This document shows, in pieces, positions 37,159 to 46,354 of a stretch of DNA of 64,000 nt (position 1 is its first letter; each line of letters begins with the position of its first letter). This DNA comes from DATMER01 sp040349255. GTDB taxonomy: Bacteria > Acidobacteriota > Thermoanaerobaculia > Multivoradales > UBA5704. The stretch spans positions 1-64,000 of the forward strand of contig JBEQUE010000051.1 in NCBI GenBank assembly GCA_040349255.1. Reading direction: 5' to 3'. Under the pieces are notes generated by a model. It ran no database searches. It was not told where the DNA came from and saw only the letters and a list, made by a program, of their open reading frames with translations. The position numbers were made by a program, and so were the translations under genes.

Positions 37159-37262
37159 CTGAGATCTTGACGCCTTCATTCCGCCTGCCCAGGAATCTGA
37201 TATCAAAAAACTAAGATCGAAGCACAAAGGGTCTTGACAAGATCTCAGTGTTGATCCATCAT
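37159..37262 (+). promoter_or_regulatory. hsp20 promoter with long-range inverted repeat
   Basis: TTGACA (37234-37239) and CATCAT (37257-37262) with a 17-base spacer form a promoter for hsp20; CTTGACA with CCATCAT also loosely resembles a heat-shock sigma promoter. CTGAGATCTTGAC (37159-37171) and GACAAGATCTCAG (37236-37248) form a 12-of-13 inverted repeat, the right arm lying on the -35 element. This suggests an operator or looping site. Confidence 0.5.
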
Positions 37263-37320
37263 GTTCTCGATGACGGGCCGCCAGGCGGCCCCAAGACAAG
37301 AAGAAATGAGGAGGAAAGCC

Positions 37321-37758
37321 ATGAACAACGTGACCCGCTGGACCCCTGCCAACGCCTACCTCGCGAACCGCGAGCCTTTCTTCCGCCTGTTCGACTCGTT
37401 CTTCAACGCCGACGCCCAGGGCGAGGAGACTCGCTCGTGGGTGCCTCCGGTCGACATCCAGGAGACCGGCGACGCGTACCTCTTCCATGCCGAGCTGCCC
37501 GGCCTGACCAAGGAGGACATCCACATCACGCTGGAGAACAACGTCCTGCGGCTGAGCGGCGAGCGCAAGATCGAGAAGGACGTGAAGAAGGAGAGCTTCC
37601 ACCGCGTCGAGCGGACCTACGGGACTTTCACCCGCACGTTCACGATGCCGACCCAGGTCAACTCGGAGAAGGTCGCGGCGGCGTTCGAGAACGGCGTGCT
37701 GACGGTGACCGTGCCGAAGGCCGAGCAGGCCAAGCCGCGGCGGATCGAGATCAGCTGA
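37321..37758 (+). CDS. Hsp20/alpha-crystallin small heat-shock protein
   Basis: A 145-residue chaperone. The alpha-crystallin domain runs from WVPPVDIQETGDAY to the end: AELPGLTKEDIHITLENNVL, GERKIEK, FHRVERTYGTFTRTF and the AAFENGVLTVTVPKA strand. The C-terminal IEIS supplies an I-x-I motif used in oligomer assembly. GAGGAGGAAAG precedes ATG 37321; an ATG at 37261 in frame lies inside the promoter and is rejected. It holds unfolded proteins without ATP. Confidence 0.95.
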   Translation: MNNVTRWTPANAYLANREPFFRLFDSFFNADAQGEETRSWVPPVDIQETGDAYLFHAELPGLTKEDIHITLENNVLRLSGERKIEKDVKKESFHRVERTYGTFTRTFTMPTQVNSEKVAAAFENGVLTVTVPKAEQAKPRRIEIS

Positions 37759-37783
37759 GGGTTGATCCCGTCGGTTGATCCCA

Positions 37784-37828
37784 TTCCCCCTCTCCCCGAC
37801 CCTCTCCCCCGTGCCGGGGGAGAGGGAG
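37784..37828. repeat. REP-like palindromic element, copy 2
   Basis: Matches the reverse complement of 20618-20662 at 43 of 45 bases (the only differences are a two-base AG/GA swap). CCCTCTCCCCCG (37800-37811) and CGGGGGAGAGGG (37815-37826) form the stem around TGC. It lies between two convergent genes. Confidence 0.75.
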
Positions 37829-37860
37829 AAAAGCCCCGCTCCGGCGGGGTTTCTTGTTTT
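37829..37860 (+). terminator. Intrinsic terminator after hsp20
   Basis: CCCCGC (37834-37839), TCCG loop, GCGGGG (37844-37849), with flanking A and T bases extending the stem, then TTTCTTGTTTT. A good intrinsic terminator for hsp20. Confidence 0.8.
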
Positions 37861-37877
37861 CCGGGCGGGAGGTGGCG

Positions 37878-37913
37878 CCCTCTCCCGCGCAGCGGGGGAG
37901 GGACGGGGAGGGG
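37878..37913. repeat. REP-like palindromic element, diverged copy 3
   Basis: CCCTCTCCCGC, GCA-type loop and GCGGGGGAGGG, then GGGGAGGGG. Same order as copy 1 and inverted relative to copy 2, so copies 2 and 3 flank the hsp20 terminator as an inverted pair, ending just before the convergent kinase stop. Confidence 0.6.
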
Positions 37914-37917
37914 TCTT

Positions 37918-39324
37918 CTACGCCGGGCTCTCGGCCGTCCGGTGGACCTGCTCGGTGGCAACGACCGCCGGCAGCTCCACCGTGACGGTCGTGCCCGAGC
38001 CCGGCTCGCTCTCCACCTTGACCCGTCCTCCGTGGCCGCGTGCAATGCGGTCCACGATCGCCAGGCCGAGCCCGGTCCCGCCCTTGCGCGTCGAGTAGAA
38101 GATCTCGAAGACCCGCTCCCGCTCCTCGGGCGGAATGCCGACGCCGTTGTCCTTCACCGACAGGGCCACCATCGAGCCGTGCCGCGCGGCGGCCAGCTCC
38201 AGCACGGGCGTGCGGCCGGTCTCCTCGGTGGCCGCGAGGGCGTTCTGGGCGAGGTTCAGCAGGAGCTGGTTGATCTGCCCGGGGTCCACCCTCACCCGCG
38301 CGCCGCCGGTCGCGTCGCGCACCTCCACCCGCGCGCCACGCTTCTGGATCTCGCCGGCCAGGATCTCCCGCACTCTCTCCAGGGGCCGGACCGCCGGCAT
38401 CTCTTCCATCTCCAACGGACGGGGCTTGGCGTACGCCAGGAAGTCGCTGACCAGGCGCTCCAGCCGGCTCAGCTCCGAGCGGGTGATCGCGAGAAGACGC
38501 TTCCCTGTCGGGGCGGACCCGCCCTCCACGATCTCCTCTTCCAGCATCTGCATGTTGAGGTTGAGCGAGTTGAGCGGGTTGCGGATCTCGTGCGCCAGGC
38601 CCGAGGCCAGGGTGCCGATGTAGGCCATGCGCTCGGCCTCGGCCGCCTGCAGCTCCAGGCGGCGCGAGCGCTGCAGCAGCATCCAGACCGCGGTGAGCGC
38701 GGTCAGCAGCAGCGCCATCGAGACCACGCCGATCACCACCGCCTGGCGGAACAGCTCCTTGCGCAGCACCTCGATCCGCTTCGAGAGCTCCACCGGGCTC
38801 AGGCCGATCCGCAGGTAGCCGATGTTGTCGCCGATCGGCACCTCGATGTCCGGCACCTCGAACGGGATGGTCGTGTCCTTGACGATCGTCTGGACGCCGG
38901 GGAGCTCCGGGTTGTCGACCCGCAGCTCGGGCGAGATCGGAGGCGTCGGCGTCCCGGCGGGCACCGCGGGCCGGGCCCGGCTCTGGCCCTCGAAGACGAG
39001 CACGCCCTTGCTGTCGTGGATCTCGACCTTGCGGACGATCTCGCGCTCCCGCAGGATCGAGTCGATGTAGGTCTGGGTCTCGCGCTCCACGGCCACGGCC
39101 GTATAGAGGTCCTTGCCCTGCTTCTCGGCCCGGCGGGCGATTTGCTTGGCGAGCCCCTCGGCCTCGGTCCGGGTCTCCAGCAGCACGCGCTCGATCTCGC
39201 GCTGCGAGAGCGAGCGGAAGATCAGCCAGCCGAACAGGGCGATGTCGAACAGGACGAACAGCCCGAAGACCAGGAAACCCGCCAGCAGGCGGCGCGACAG
39301 CGCCTGGTTCGAAGCCCTGTTCAT
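37918..39324 (-). CDS. Membrane sensor histidine kinase, orphan
   Basis: A 468-residue kinase. One N-terminal helix (~12-35), a periplasmic domain of about 150 residues (to YLRIGLSPVEL), a second helix near residues 195-220, then HisKA with LAHEIRNPLNSLNLNMQML (His near 248) and HATPase with N-box NLAQNALAA, G1 KDNGVGIP and GTGLGLAIVDRI. No response regulator lies beside it. The periplasmic part resembles a short single-Cache-like sensor, but ligand is unknown. It diverges from the ABC importer gene across 83 bases. Confidence 0.88.
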   Translation of the reverse strand: MNRASNQALSRRLLAGFLVFGLFVLFDIALFGWLIFRSLSQREIERVLLETRTEAEGLAKQIARRAEKQGKDLYTAVAVERETQTYIDSILREREIVRKVEIHDSKGVLVFEGQSRARPAVPAGTPTPPISPELRVDNPELPGVQTIVKDTTIPFEVPDIEVPIGDNIGYLRIGLSPVELSKRIEVLRKELFRQAVVIGVVSMALLLTALTAVWMLLQRSRRLELQAAEAERMAYIGTLASGLAHEIRNPLNSLNLNMQMLEEEIVEGGSAPTGKRLLAITRSELSRLERLVSDFLAYAKPRPLEMEEMPAVRPLERVREILAGEIQKRGARVEVRDATGGARVRVDPGQINQLLLNLAQNALAATEETGRTPVLELAAARHGSMVALSVKDNGVGIPPEERERVFEIFYSTRKGGTGLGLAIVDRIARGHGGRVKVESEPGSGTTVTVELPAVVATEQVHRTAESPA

Positions 39325-39407
39325 GCCGGCTCCAGGATACCACCCGGCCCGTTTGACCCCCTGGAGCGAGTCGAGTAGGATTCCCGGGCCTTCCGGAGGC
39401 CCCCGAC

Positions 39408-41063
39408 ATGCTCGTCCGCTCGGCCCGAACCGCCGTCCTGCTCGCCGCCCTCCCGATCCTCGTCCTCACCGGTTGCGGCAGCCCGCGCGAAAAAGGTGAA
39501 GAAACTCCGCCGGCGTCTCCGGCCTCCGGGACACCCCAGCGCGGCGGCACGGCCGTGGTCTCCTGGATCGCCTCGCCCACCGGCGTCAACGAGCTCACCA
39601 ACCAGGGCACCGCGATCACGACGGAGATCATCCGCCAGCTCTTCCTCCAACTGGTCCAGGAGCAGCCGGACTTCGAGCAGCATCCGCCGACGATGGCGCC
39701 CCAGCTCGCCCGCTCGTTCGAATGGTCGCCCGACCACAAGGTGCTGACCTTCCACCTGCGGGAGGACGCGGTGTGGAGCGACGGCGTGCCGGTCACCGCG
39801 GACGACGTGCGCTTCACCTGGCAGGCCCAGACCGACCCCGACGTGGCCTGGAGCTCGGCCTTCATGAAGAAGAACATCCTCGACGCCGAGGTGGTGGACC
39901 CGCACACCGTGCGCTTCCACTTCAGCCACGCCTACGCCAAGCAGGTCCAGGACGTGAACGAGGGCGTCATCCTGCCGAAGCACGCCTGGGGGAAGATCCC
40001 GTTCTCGAAGTGGCACGACAGCTCCGACTGGTTCCTCGAGAACCTGGTCGTCGACGGCCCGTTCACGATCGGCTCCTGGCAGCCGCAGCAGGACGTGGTG
40101 CTGGTGCGCAACGAGCGCTACTGGCGCAAGGACCGGCCCTACCTCGACAAGGTGGTGATCCGCAACACGCCCGACGCCGCGAGCCAGATGACCCAGCTCT
40201 TCAGCGGCGACACCGACTTCATTCCCCAGGTGCAGCCCGGCGACATCGCGCGGATCAAGGCCGATCCCCGCCTGGACGTGATCGGCTACTGGTTCCGGCT
40301 CTACGTCAGCCTGGTCTGGAACTCCCACAACCCGCTGTTCGCCGACCCCGAGGTGCGCCGCGCGCTCACCATGGCGATCGACCGGCAGAAGATCGTGGAC
40401 ACCGTGTACCCCGACGGCACCGGCCGCGTGGGAGTCTCCCCGATCGTGCAGAGCGTCTGGGCGTTCGACCAGACGCTCAAGCCGCTCCCCTACGACCCGG
40501 CCGGGGCGCGCCGCATCCTCGAATCCAAGGGGTGGAAGGACACCGACGGCGACGGCATCCTCGACAAGGGCGGCAAGCCGTTCGCCTTCACTCTGATCAG
40601 CAACGCCGGCAACCAGCAGCGCAACGACGCCGGGGTGATGGTCCAGGACCAGCTCAGGAAGGTCGGCATCCGGGCGGAGCCCCGGGTGGTGGAGTTCAAC
40701 AGCCTGGTCAGCCAGGCCGTCGAGGGGAAGTTCGAAGCGATGATCTTCGGCTTCCAGATGGACACCAGCCTCGACATGACCGCCCAGTTCGGCAGCAAGT
40801 CGACCGAGGACGGGAACTTCGGCTCCTACAACAACCCCGAATTCGACCGCCTGATGGTCGAGGCCATGTCCAAGCCGGACATCCGCGACTCCAAGCCGAT
40901 CCTCGACCGCATCCAGCAGATCCTCCACCGCGACCAGCCCGTGACCTTCCTCTGGGAGTCGCAGCGGCTGAGCGTGGTCAACCGCCGGATCCACGACGTG
41001 AAGCCGAACGTCCTCTTCTCGCTCTTCAACCTGGAAGACTGGTGGGCCGGGCCGGCCCGCTGA
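39408..41063 (+). CDS. Peptide/nickel-type ABC transporter substrate-binding lipoprotein
   Basis: A 551-residue SBP_bac_5 family protein. The signal peptide ends LVLTGCG, predicting lipidation at Cys23, followed by a low-complexity linker. LTFHLREDAVWSDGVPVTADDVRF is the classic family segment (bases 39747-39818), and AMIFGFQMDTSLDM and WESQRLSVVN occur later. It likely binds oligopeptides or similar ligands in the periplasm and delivers them to the two permeases that follow. GGAGG lies upstream of ATG 39408. Confidence 0.9.
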   Translation: MLVRSARTAVLLAALPILVLTGCGSPREKGEETPPASPASGTPQRGGTAVVSWIASPTGVNELTNQGTAITTEIIRQLFLQLVQEQPDFEQHPPTMAPQLARSFEWSPDHKVLTFHLREDAVWSDGVPVTADDVRFTWQAQTDPDVAWSSAFMKKNILDAEVVDPHTVRFHFSHAYAKQVQDVNEGVILPKHAWGKIPFSKWHDSSDWFLENLVVDGPFTIGSWQPQQDVVLVRNERYWRKDRPYLDKVVIRNTPDAASQMTQLFSGDTDFIPQVQPGDIARIKADPRLDVIGYWFRLYVSLVWNSHNPLFADPEVRRALTMAIDRQKIVDTVYPDGTGRVGVSPIVQSVWAFDQTLKPLPYDPAGARRILESKGWKDTDGDGILDKGGKPFAFTLISNAGNQQRNDAGVMVQDQLRKVGIRAEPRVVEFNSLVSQAVEGKFEAMIFGFQMDTSLDMTAQFGSKSTEDGNFGSYNNPEFDRLMVEAMSKPDIRDSKPILDRIQQILHRDQPVTFLWESQRLSVVNRRIHDVKPNVLFSLFNLEDWWAGPAR

Positions 41064-41090
41064 TCCAGGGCTGACCGGAGCCGGCCGAAG

Positions 41091-42059
41091 GTGATTCGCT
41101 TCTTCCTGCGGCGCCTTGCAGCCTCCCTGCTCCTGCTCTACCTCGTCCTCACCGCAGTCTTCTTCCTGATCCACCTCGCGCCGGGGGATCCCGCCGCGTT
41201 CCTGCTGAACGACCTGCGCCTGCCCCCCGAGCAACAGGAGAACCTGAAACGGACCTATGGGCTCGACCGTCCGCTCCCCGTGCAGTACGCGCGCTGGATG
41301 GCCGCCACCCTGCGTGGCGACTGGGGGAGGTCGTTCTCGTACCAGCGGCCGGTAACCCAGGTGATCGGCGATGTCCTGCCGGCGACGCTCCTCCTCGCCG
41401 CCGCCGGCCTGCTGGTCGAGCAGGCCCTGGGGCTCGCCCTGGGCATCGCCGCCGCGCGCCGGCCCGGCTCCGCCACCGACCACTGGATCCGGATCGTCGC
41501 GCTCTTCCTCTACTCGCAGCCGATCTTCTGGCTCGGCCTGATGGCCATCCTCCTCTTCTCCCTGGTATGGCCGGTCCTGCCGGCGGGGCACCTGCGCTCG
41601 ATCGGCGCCGAGGACCTGTCGCCGGTCGCCCGGGTCCTCGACGTGCTGCACCATCTCTTCCTCCCGGCGCTGGTCGTGGGCCTGGCGACCTGCGGCCCGG
41701 TATCGCGCTTCGTCCGCGGCAGCCTGCTCGACGTCCTCGGCCAGGAGCACATCCGCGCCTCGCGCGCCAAGGGTCTCCCGGAGAGCCGGGTGATCTGGGT
41801 CCATGCTCTGCGCAACGTCCTCGCGCCGCTGCTCCAGATCTTCGCGGTGTCCCTCTCCTCCCTCCTCGGCGGCGTGATCGTGGTGGAGGTCGTGTTCAGC
41901 TGGCCCGGCCTGGGCCGGCTCACCTTCGAGGCCATCCTGAGCCGGGACTATCCGCTGATCCTGGGGACCACCGCGTTCAGCGCGGTCGCCATCCTGTTCG
42001 CGAGCCTCCTGGCGGACCTCGGCCACGCCCTGGCCGACCCGAGGGTGCGGGATGCGTAG
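41091..42059 (+). CDS. Peptide-type ABC transporter permease (DppB-like)
   Basis: A 322-residue permease, with N-terminal FFLRRLAASLLLLYLVLTAV and the DppB-type LAPGDPAAFLLNDL, then GLDRPLPVQYARWM. The EAA-like cytoplasmic loop contains HIRASRAKGLPESRVIWVHA, which contacts the ATPase. Five or six helices are predicted. GTG at 41091 starts 27 bases after the binding-protein stop and overlaps the next permease by 8 bases. Confidence 0.9.
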   Translation: MIRFFLRRLAASLLLLYLVLTAVFFLIHLAPGDPAAFLLNDLRLPPEQQENLKRTYGLDRPLPVQYARWMAATLRGDWGRSFSYQRPVTQVIGDVLPATLLLAAAGLLVEQALGLALGIAAARRPGSATDHWIRIVALFLYSQPIFWLGLMAILLFSLVWPVLPAGHLRSIGAEDLSPVARVLDVLHHLFLPALVVGLATCGPVSRFVRGSLLDVLGQEHIRASRAKGLPESRVIWVHALRNVLAPLLQIFAVSLSSLLGGVIVVEVVFSWPGLGRLTFEAILSRDYPLILGTTAFSAVAILFASLLADLGHALADPRVRDA

Positions 42060-43071
42060 CTGGAACAACTGGAGCCGGCTGCCGGTCGCGATGCGCTGGG
42101 GGATCGGCGCGAGCGCCGTGGTGATCCTCGTCGGCCTGTCCGCGCCGCTCCTGGCCCCCTACGACCCGGCCGAGCAGCTCGATCCCGTCGCCGCCCGCTT
42201 CCGGCCGCCGGGCACGTCGCTCTCGGCCGTGCACCTCGCCGACGGAGGCTGGAAGCTGGCCGACCGGGTGGAGCGCACCGCGCACGGCCTGGCGGTCGAG
42301 CGCCTCGGCCGGACCGAGACGCTGGCGGCCTCGGAGGTCGCGAACCTCACGCCGGACGGCGTGGCCGACCGCCGGGTCTTCGTCCTGGGCTCGGACAAGT
42401 TCGGCCGCGACCTCCTGTCCCGGGTGCTCTACGGCGGCCGGATCTCGCTCGCGGTCGGGCTGTTCTCGGTGGCGCTCGCCCTCACCCTGGGCGTCGCGGT
42501 GGGCTCGGCGGCAGCCCTGGGAGGACCTCTCGTCGACGCGGTCCTGATGCGGACGGTGGACGCGGTGCTGGCCTTCCCCGGGTTCTTCTTCCTGATCCTG
42601 CTCTCGGCCCTGTTCGCGCCGTCCACCCCGGCGTTGATCCTGGTCCTCGGAGCGGGGAGCTGGATGATCATCAGCCGGCTCACCCGGGCCGAGCTGCTGG
42701 GGCTGCGCCAGCGCGAGTTCGTGGCCGCGGCGCGCGCCATCGGCCAGACCCCGCTCCGGATCCTCCTGCGCCACCTCCTCCCCAACGCCATGACGCCGGT
42801 GATGATCCGGGCCACGCTGATGATCGGCAACCTGATCCTGCTGGAGTCCTCGCTCTCCTTCCTGGGCCTGGGCGTCCAGCCGCCGACGCCGACCTGGGGG
42901 AACATGATCGCCGAGGGCCGCGAGGCGCTCTACAACGCCTGGTGGATCGCGGTCTTTCCGGGCGCGGCGCTCTCGGCGACCGTGATCGCCTTCAACCTGC
43001 TCGCGGACGGCCTGCGGGACTTCCTCGACCCGAAAAGACAGCTCGAACCTGCTATGCTCCCGCCCTCGTGA
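42052..43071 (+). CDS. Peptide-type ABC transporter permease (DppC-like)
   Basis: A 339-residue permease. The N-terminal helix (SAVVILVGLSAPLLAPY) is followed by a 75-residue periplasmic insert and the DppC signature LGSDKFGRDLLSRVLYGGRIS. The EAA loop is REFVAAARAIGQTPLRILLR. The end carries LSFLGLGVQPPTPTWGNMI. Together with the preceding two genes it makes an importer lacking its ATPase genes; the next gene is an MFS transporter, overlapping as GTGA. Confidence 0.92.
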   Translation: MRSWNNWSRLPVAMRWGIGASAVVILVGLSAPLLAPYDPAEQLDPVAARFRPPGTSLSAVHLADGGWKLADRVERTAHGLAVERLGRTETLAASEVANLTPDGVADRRVFVLGSDKFGRDLLSRVLYGGRISLAVGLFSVALALTLGVAVGSAAALGGPLVDAVLMRTVDAVLAFPGFFFLILLSALFAPSTPALILVLGAGSWMIISRLTRAELLGLRQREFVAAARAIGQTPLRILLRHLLPNAMTPVMIRATLMIGNLILLESSLSFLGLGVQPPTPTWGNMIAEGREALYNAWWIAVFPGAALSATVIAFNLLADGLRDFLDPKRQLEPAMLPPS

Positions 43072-44264
43072 GCAGACCCGCCGGCCGCGGCGCCTCCACC
43101 ACCGTCTTCCTGACGATCCTCCTGGACCTGGTGGGCTTCGGGATGCTCCTGCCGCTGCTGCCGTTCTACGCGATGAAGCTGAACGCGTCGCCGGCCCGGA
43201 TCGGCCTGCTCTTCTCGGTCTACAGCCTGACCCAGCTCCTGTTCTCGCCGCTCCTCGGCCGGCTCTCCGACCGGGTGGGACGGCGGCCGGTGATGCTGGT
43301 CTCGATCCTGGGCAGCGCCGGCGCGCACCTGATGTTCGCCATGGCGGACTCGTTCGCGCTGCTGGTCCTGGCGCGCTCGCTGGCCGGCGTGGCGGCGGCG
43401 AACTACAGCATCGCCCAGGCGTACATGGCGGACGTGACCACGGCCGAGAACCGTTCCCGGGCCATGGGCCTGGTGGGCGCCGCGTTCGGCATCGGCTTCG
43501 TGGTCGGGCCGGCGCTCGGCGGCGTGCTGTCCCTGTCTCCGATGGGCGCGCCGGCGGTGCCCTACGCGGCCGCGGCGCTGTCGGGGCTCAACTTCCTGAT
43601 CGCCCTGGCCTGGCTGCCGGAGTCGCTGTCGCGCGAGGTCCGCGAGCGCTCGCAGGCGCGGCCGTGGGTCGATCCCGACAGTCTGCCGCGCATGTGGCGC
43701 AACCCACCGCTCCGCGGGTTGATGCTGCTGTTCTTCCTGGTGATGTTCTGCTTCTCGCTGTTCGAGGCCACGCTGGCGCTCTATTGCCATCAGCGCTTCG
43801 GGTTCGACGAGCACCACACGTCCTTTCTCTTCGTCTATGTCGGCGTGGTGCTGGCGGTGGTCCAGGGCGGCCTGCTCGGCCGGCTGATCCGCGCCTTCGG
43901 AGAACGGCGACTGATCCTGGGCGGCATTGCTCTGATGGCGGTGGGCCTCGCCACGCTGCCGCTCTATCCCAGCCTGGTCCTGGTCCTGGCGAGCCTTCTG
44001 CTGCTCGCCGTGGGCTCGGGCGTGCACAACCCGTCGGCCACCGGCCTGCTCAGCCAGCTCACCGACGCCGAGTCCCAGGGCAGCACGATCGGGCTCTCGC
44101 GGTCGTTCGGAGCCCTCGCCCGGACCCTCGGCCCGGTCACCGGCACCTGGATCTTCGGCCGCGCCGGGATCGCGTGGCCGTTCCTGACCGCCGGCGCGCT
44201 CATGCTGGTCGCGCTGGTCATCGCCCGGGACCTGCTGCGCCGGGTGGGCTCGGTGATCTCCTAG
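43068..44264 (+). CDS. MFS transporter (tetracycline-efflux-like)
   Basis: A 398-residue, 12-helix transporter. Helix 1 carries LTILLDLVGFGMLLPLLPFY and the loop between helices 2 and 3 has GRLSDRVGRRPVM, the standard MFS motif A. DxTxxENRSRAMG-like VTTAENRSRAMGLVGAAFG marks the DHA1 drug efflux group. GTG at 43068 overlaps the upstream permease stop. Substrate unknown; despite operon position it is not part of the ABC importer mechanism. Confidence 0.88.
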   Translation: MSRPAGRGASTTVFLTILLDLVGFGMLLPLLPFYAMKLNASPARIGLLFSVYSLTQLLFSPLLGRLSDRVGRRPVMLVSILGSAGAHLMFAMADSFALLVLARSLAGVAAANYSIAQAYMADVTTAENRSRAMGLVGAAFGIGFVVGPALGGVLSLSPMGAPAVPYAAAALSGLNFLIALAWLPESLSREVRERSQARPWVDPDSLPRMWRNPPLRGLMLLFFLVMFCFSLFEATLALYCHQRFGFDEHHTSFLFVYVGVVLAVVQGGLLGRLIRAFGERRLILGGIALMAVGLATLPLYPSLVLVLASLLLLAVGSGVHNPSATGLLSQLTDAESQGSTIGLSRSFGALARTLGPVTGTWIFGRAGIAWPFLTAGALMLVALVIARDLLRRVGSVIS

Positions 44265-44276
44265 TCCTCTGACACC

Positions 44277-45281
44277 GTGCTGACGAGCGACTTCGACTAC
44301 GACCTTCCCGAGGAGAGCATCGCGCAGGAGGCGGCGCCCCGCGGGGAGAGCCGGCTGCTGGTCCTCGACGCCGAAGGACCGGACCGCCACCGCCGAGTCC
44401 ACGACCTGCCGAAGCTCCTCCGGGCCGGCGACCTCCTGGTGCTCAACGACACCCGGGTGATCCCGGCCCGCCTCTTCGGCGAGCGCGAAGGCGGCGGTGG
44501 AGGCAGGATGGAGATCCTGCTGATCGAGAAGGTCGGCGAATTGGAATGGGAAGCGCTCGTGCGGCCCGGCCGCCGCGCCAGGCCCGGCACGGCGCTGCGC
44601 TTCGAGGAGTTGGCCGCCGAGGTGGTGGACAAGAGAGAGGACCGGTATCGGTTGAGATTCTCGGAGCCGGTCGAGCCCCACCTGGACCGGCTCGGCCACG
44701 TGCCGCTGCCGCCCTACATCCGCCGGCCGGACCGGGAGGCCGACCGCGAGCGCTATCAGACCGTCTATGCCAGGAACCCCGGAGCCGTGGCCGCGCCCAC
44801 CGCGGGCCTCCACTTCACCGAGGAGATCCTGAAGGAGACGGCCGCCACCGGGATCGGCGTGGCCCGGGTGACGCTCCACGTGGGAATCGGCACGTTCAAG
44901 CCGGTCTCCGTCGAAAGGGTGGAGGATCACCGCATGGACCGCGAGCGCTACGAGGTGAGCGACGAGACCTCCGAGGCGATCCGCCGCACCCGGGAGAGCG
45001 GCGGCCGGATCGTGGCCGTGGGCACCACGGTGGTCCGCACCCTGGAGTCCGCGGCGCTCGCCGGGAACCGCGGCTCCACGGAGCTGTTCATCACGCCGGG
45101 GTTCCGCTTCCGGGTGGTGGACGTGCTGCTGACCAACTTCCACCTGCCCCGCTCCACCCTGCTCATGCTGGTCTCCGCCTTCGCGGGCCGCGAGCGGGTG
45201 CTCGCCGCCTACGAGGAGGCCGTGCGCGAGGGGTACCGGTTCTACTCCTACGGCGACGCCATGCTCACTTCGAGGGTTTGA
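44277..45281 (+). CDS. queA: tRNA preQ1(34) S-adenosylmethionine ribosyltransferase-isomerase
   Basis: A 334-residue enzyme making epoxyqueuosine in tRNA anticodons. It opens SDFDYDLPEESIAQEA and carries LVLNDTRVIPARLFG, GLHFTEEIL, HVGIGTFKPV and TNFHLPRSTLLMLVSAFAG. Length is near the usual 340-350. GTG at 44277. Its last 17 bases overlap the end of the convergent propeller gene. Confidence 0.95.
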   Translation: MLTSDFDYDLPEESIAQEAAPRGESRLLVLDAEGPDRHRRVHDLPKLLRAGDLLVLNDTRVIPARLFGEREGGGGGRMEILLIEKVGELEWEALVRPGRRARPGTALRFEELAAEVVDKREDRYRLRFSEPVEPHLDRLGHVPLPPYIRRPDREADRERYQTVYARNPGAVAAPTAGLHFTEEILKETAATGIGVARVTLHVGIGTFKPVSVERVEDHRMDRERYEVSDETSEAIRRTRESGGRIVAVGTTVVRTLESAALAGNRGSTELFITPGFRFRVVDVLLTNFHLPRSTLLMLVSAFAGRERVLAAYEEAVREGYRFYSYGDAMLTSRV

Positions 45282-46293
45282 CGTCCAGCGACGACATCCC
45301 CATGCCGTCCGGCTCCTTGCCGGCGGTGAGCGCTCCCACCTTCTTCCACTCGGCCAGATCCACGATCGAGATCTGGTCGGCGTTGGCGTGGGCCACATAG
45401 GCGCGCTTGCCGTCCGGCGCGATCTCGATGCCAATCGGGACCGAGCTGTTGCCGAAGTCGGCCAGGAGCCGGCCGGCCCGGTCCGCGGCGGGCGGCGCCT
45501 CCAGCGGGATGCGGCGTTCGAGGATCAGGCCGGAGGTGGAGAACACGGCCACGTCGCCGCTCTTGGCAAGGCTCACCAGAACCCGCTTGCCGTCCGGCGT
45601 GACCTCGGCGCGGATCGGGAAGGAGGCGGCCTCGAACGTCTTCACGATCTTCAGGGTCGCGGCATCCACCACGCTCACCGAATCGGCCGCCCGGTTGGTC
45701 ACCCAGACCTGCTTGCCGTCCGGGGTGACGGCGATCCCTTCGGAGCCGGCCGCGGTGGGAACGTCGGCGAGCTTCTTCCCGTCCTTGAGGTCGAAGGCCG
45801 TGATGCCGCCGGAGCCGATGTTGGCCACGAAGGCGCGGCTGCCGTCGGGGGTGACGGCGACCATATGAGAGACCTCCTGACCGGTGGTGAGCGCCCGTAC
45901 CACCTTGCCCGCCTCGGTGTCGACCTCGAGAAGCGCCTTGCTGGCCTCCGAGGTCACGAGCGCGCGGCTTTTTCCGATCCAGACCATGCCGTGCGGCTTG
46001 CGGTACTCGCCCAGGTCGATCGTCCGGACCACCTTCGCGCCGGGCACGTCGATCAGGGTGAGCGTGGAGCCCGGCTTCTCTCCGGTGCCGTAGTTGGCGA
46101 TCAGGGCGAGGCGCCCGTCGCGCGATACCGCGACCTCGTGCGGCCCGGTCCCGACCGGCAGCGTGGCGGCCACCTTGCCGGACCCGAGGTCCACCAGGGA
46201 CACCGTGGCCTCCGACTTGTTCGCCACGATCAGGGTGGCCGCCTGGAGGGAGTTGGCGAAGAGGAGCGCAAACAGAAGCAGGCGTGTCGGCAT
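45265..46293 (-). CDS. Secreted YncE-like beta-propeller protein
   Basis: A 342-residue exported protein. A signal peptide (ALLFANSLQA) precedes about seven repeats of the type VAVSRDGRLALIAN, VAVTPDGSRAFVAN, IAVTPDGKQVWVTN and IEIAPDGKRAYVAHAN, a YncE/cytochrome D1-type propeller. Known members bind DNA, metals or quinone cofactors; no specific ligand is evident. AGGAGATCAAG precedes ATG 46293, which decides the start over an in-frame codon upstream. It diverges from the mutase gene. Confidence 0.88.
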   Translation of the reverse strand: MPTRLLLFALLFANSLQAATLIVANKSEATVSLVDLGSGKVAATLPVGTGPHEVAVSRDGRLALIANYGTGEKPGSTLTLIDVPGAKVVRTIDLGEYRKPHGMVWIGKSRALVTSEASKALLEVDTEAGKVVRALTTGQEVSHMVAVTPDGSRAFVANIGSGGITAFDLKDGKKLADVPTAAGSEGIAVTPDGKQVWVTNRAADSVSVVDAATLKIVKTFEAASFPIRAEVTPDGKRVLVSLAKSGDVAVFSTSGLILERRIPLEAPPAADRAGRLLADFGNSSVPIGIEIAPDGKRAYVAHANADQISIVDLAEWKKVGALTAGKEPDGMGMSSLDVKPSK

Positions 46294-46354
46294 CTTGATC
46301 TCCTGGGGGGTTCTCCTGAGAGACGGAACTCTAGCAGAGGATAGAATCCCCTCT

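Noticed and set aside
37261..37320. Longer Hsp20 start at ATG 37261
   Set aside because: It lies over the predicted -10 and has no ribosome-binding site, unlike ATG 37321.
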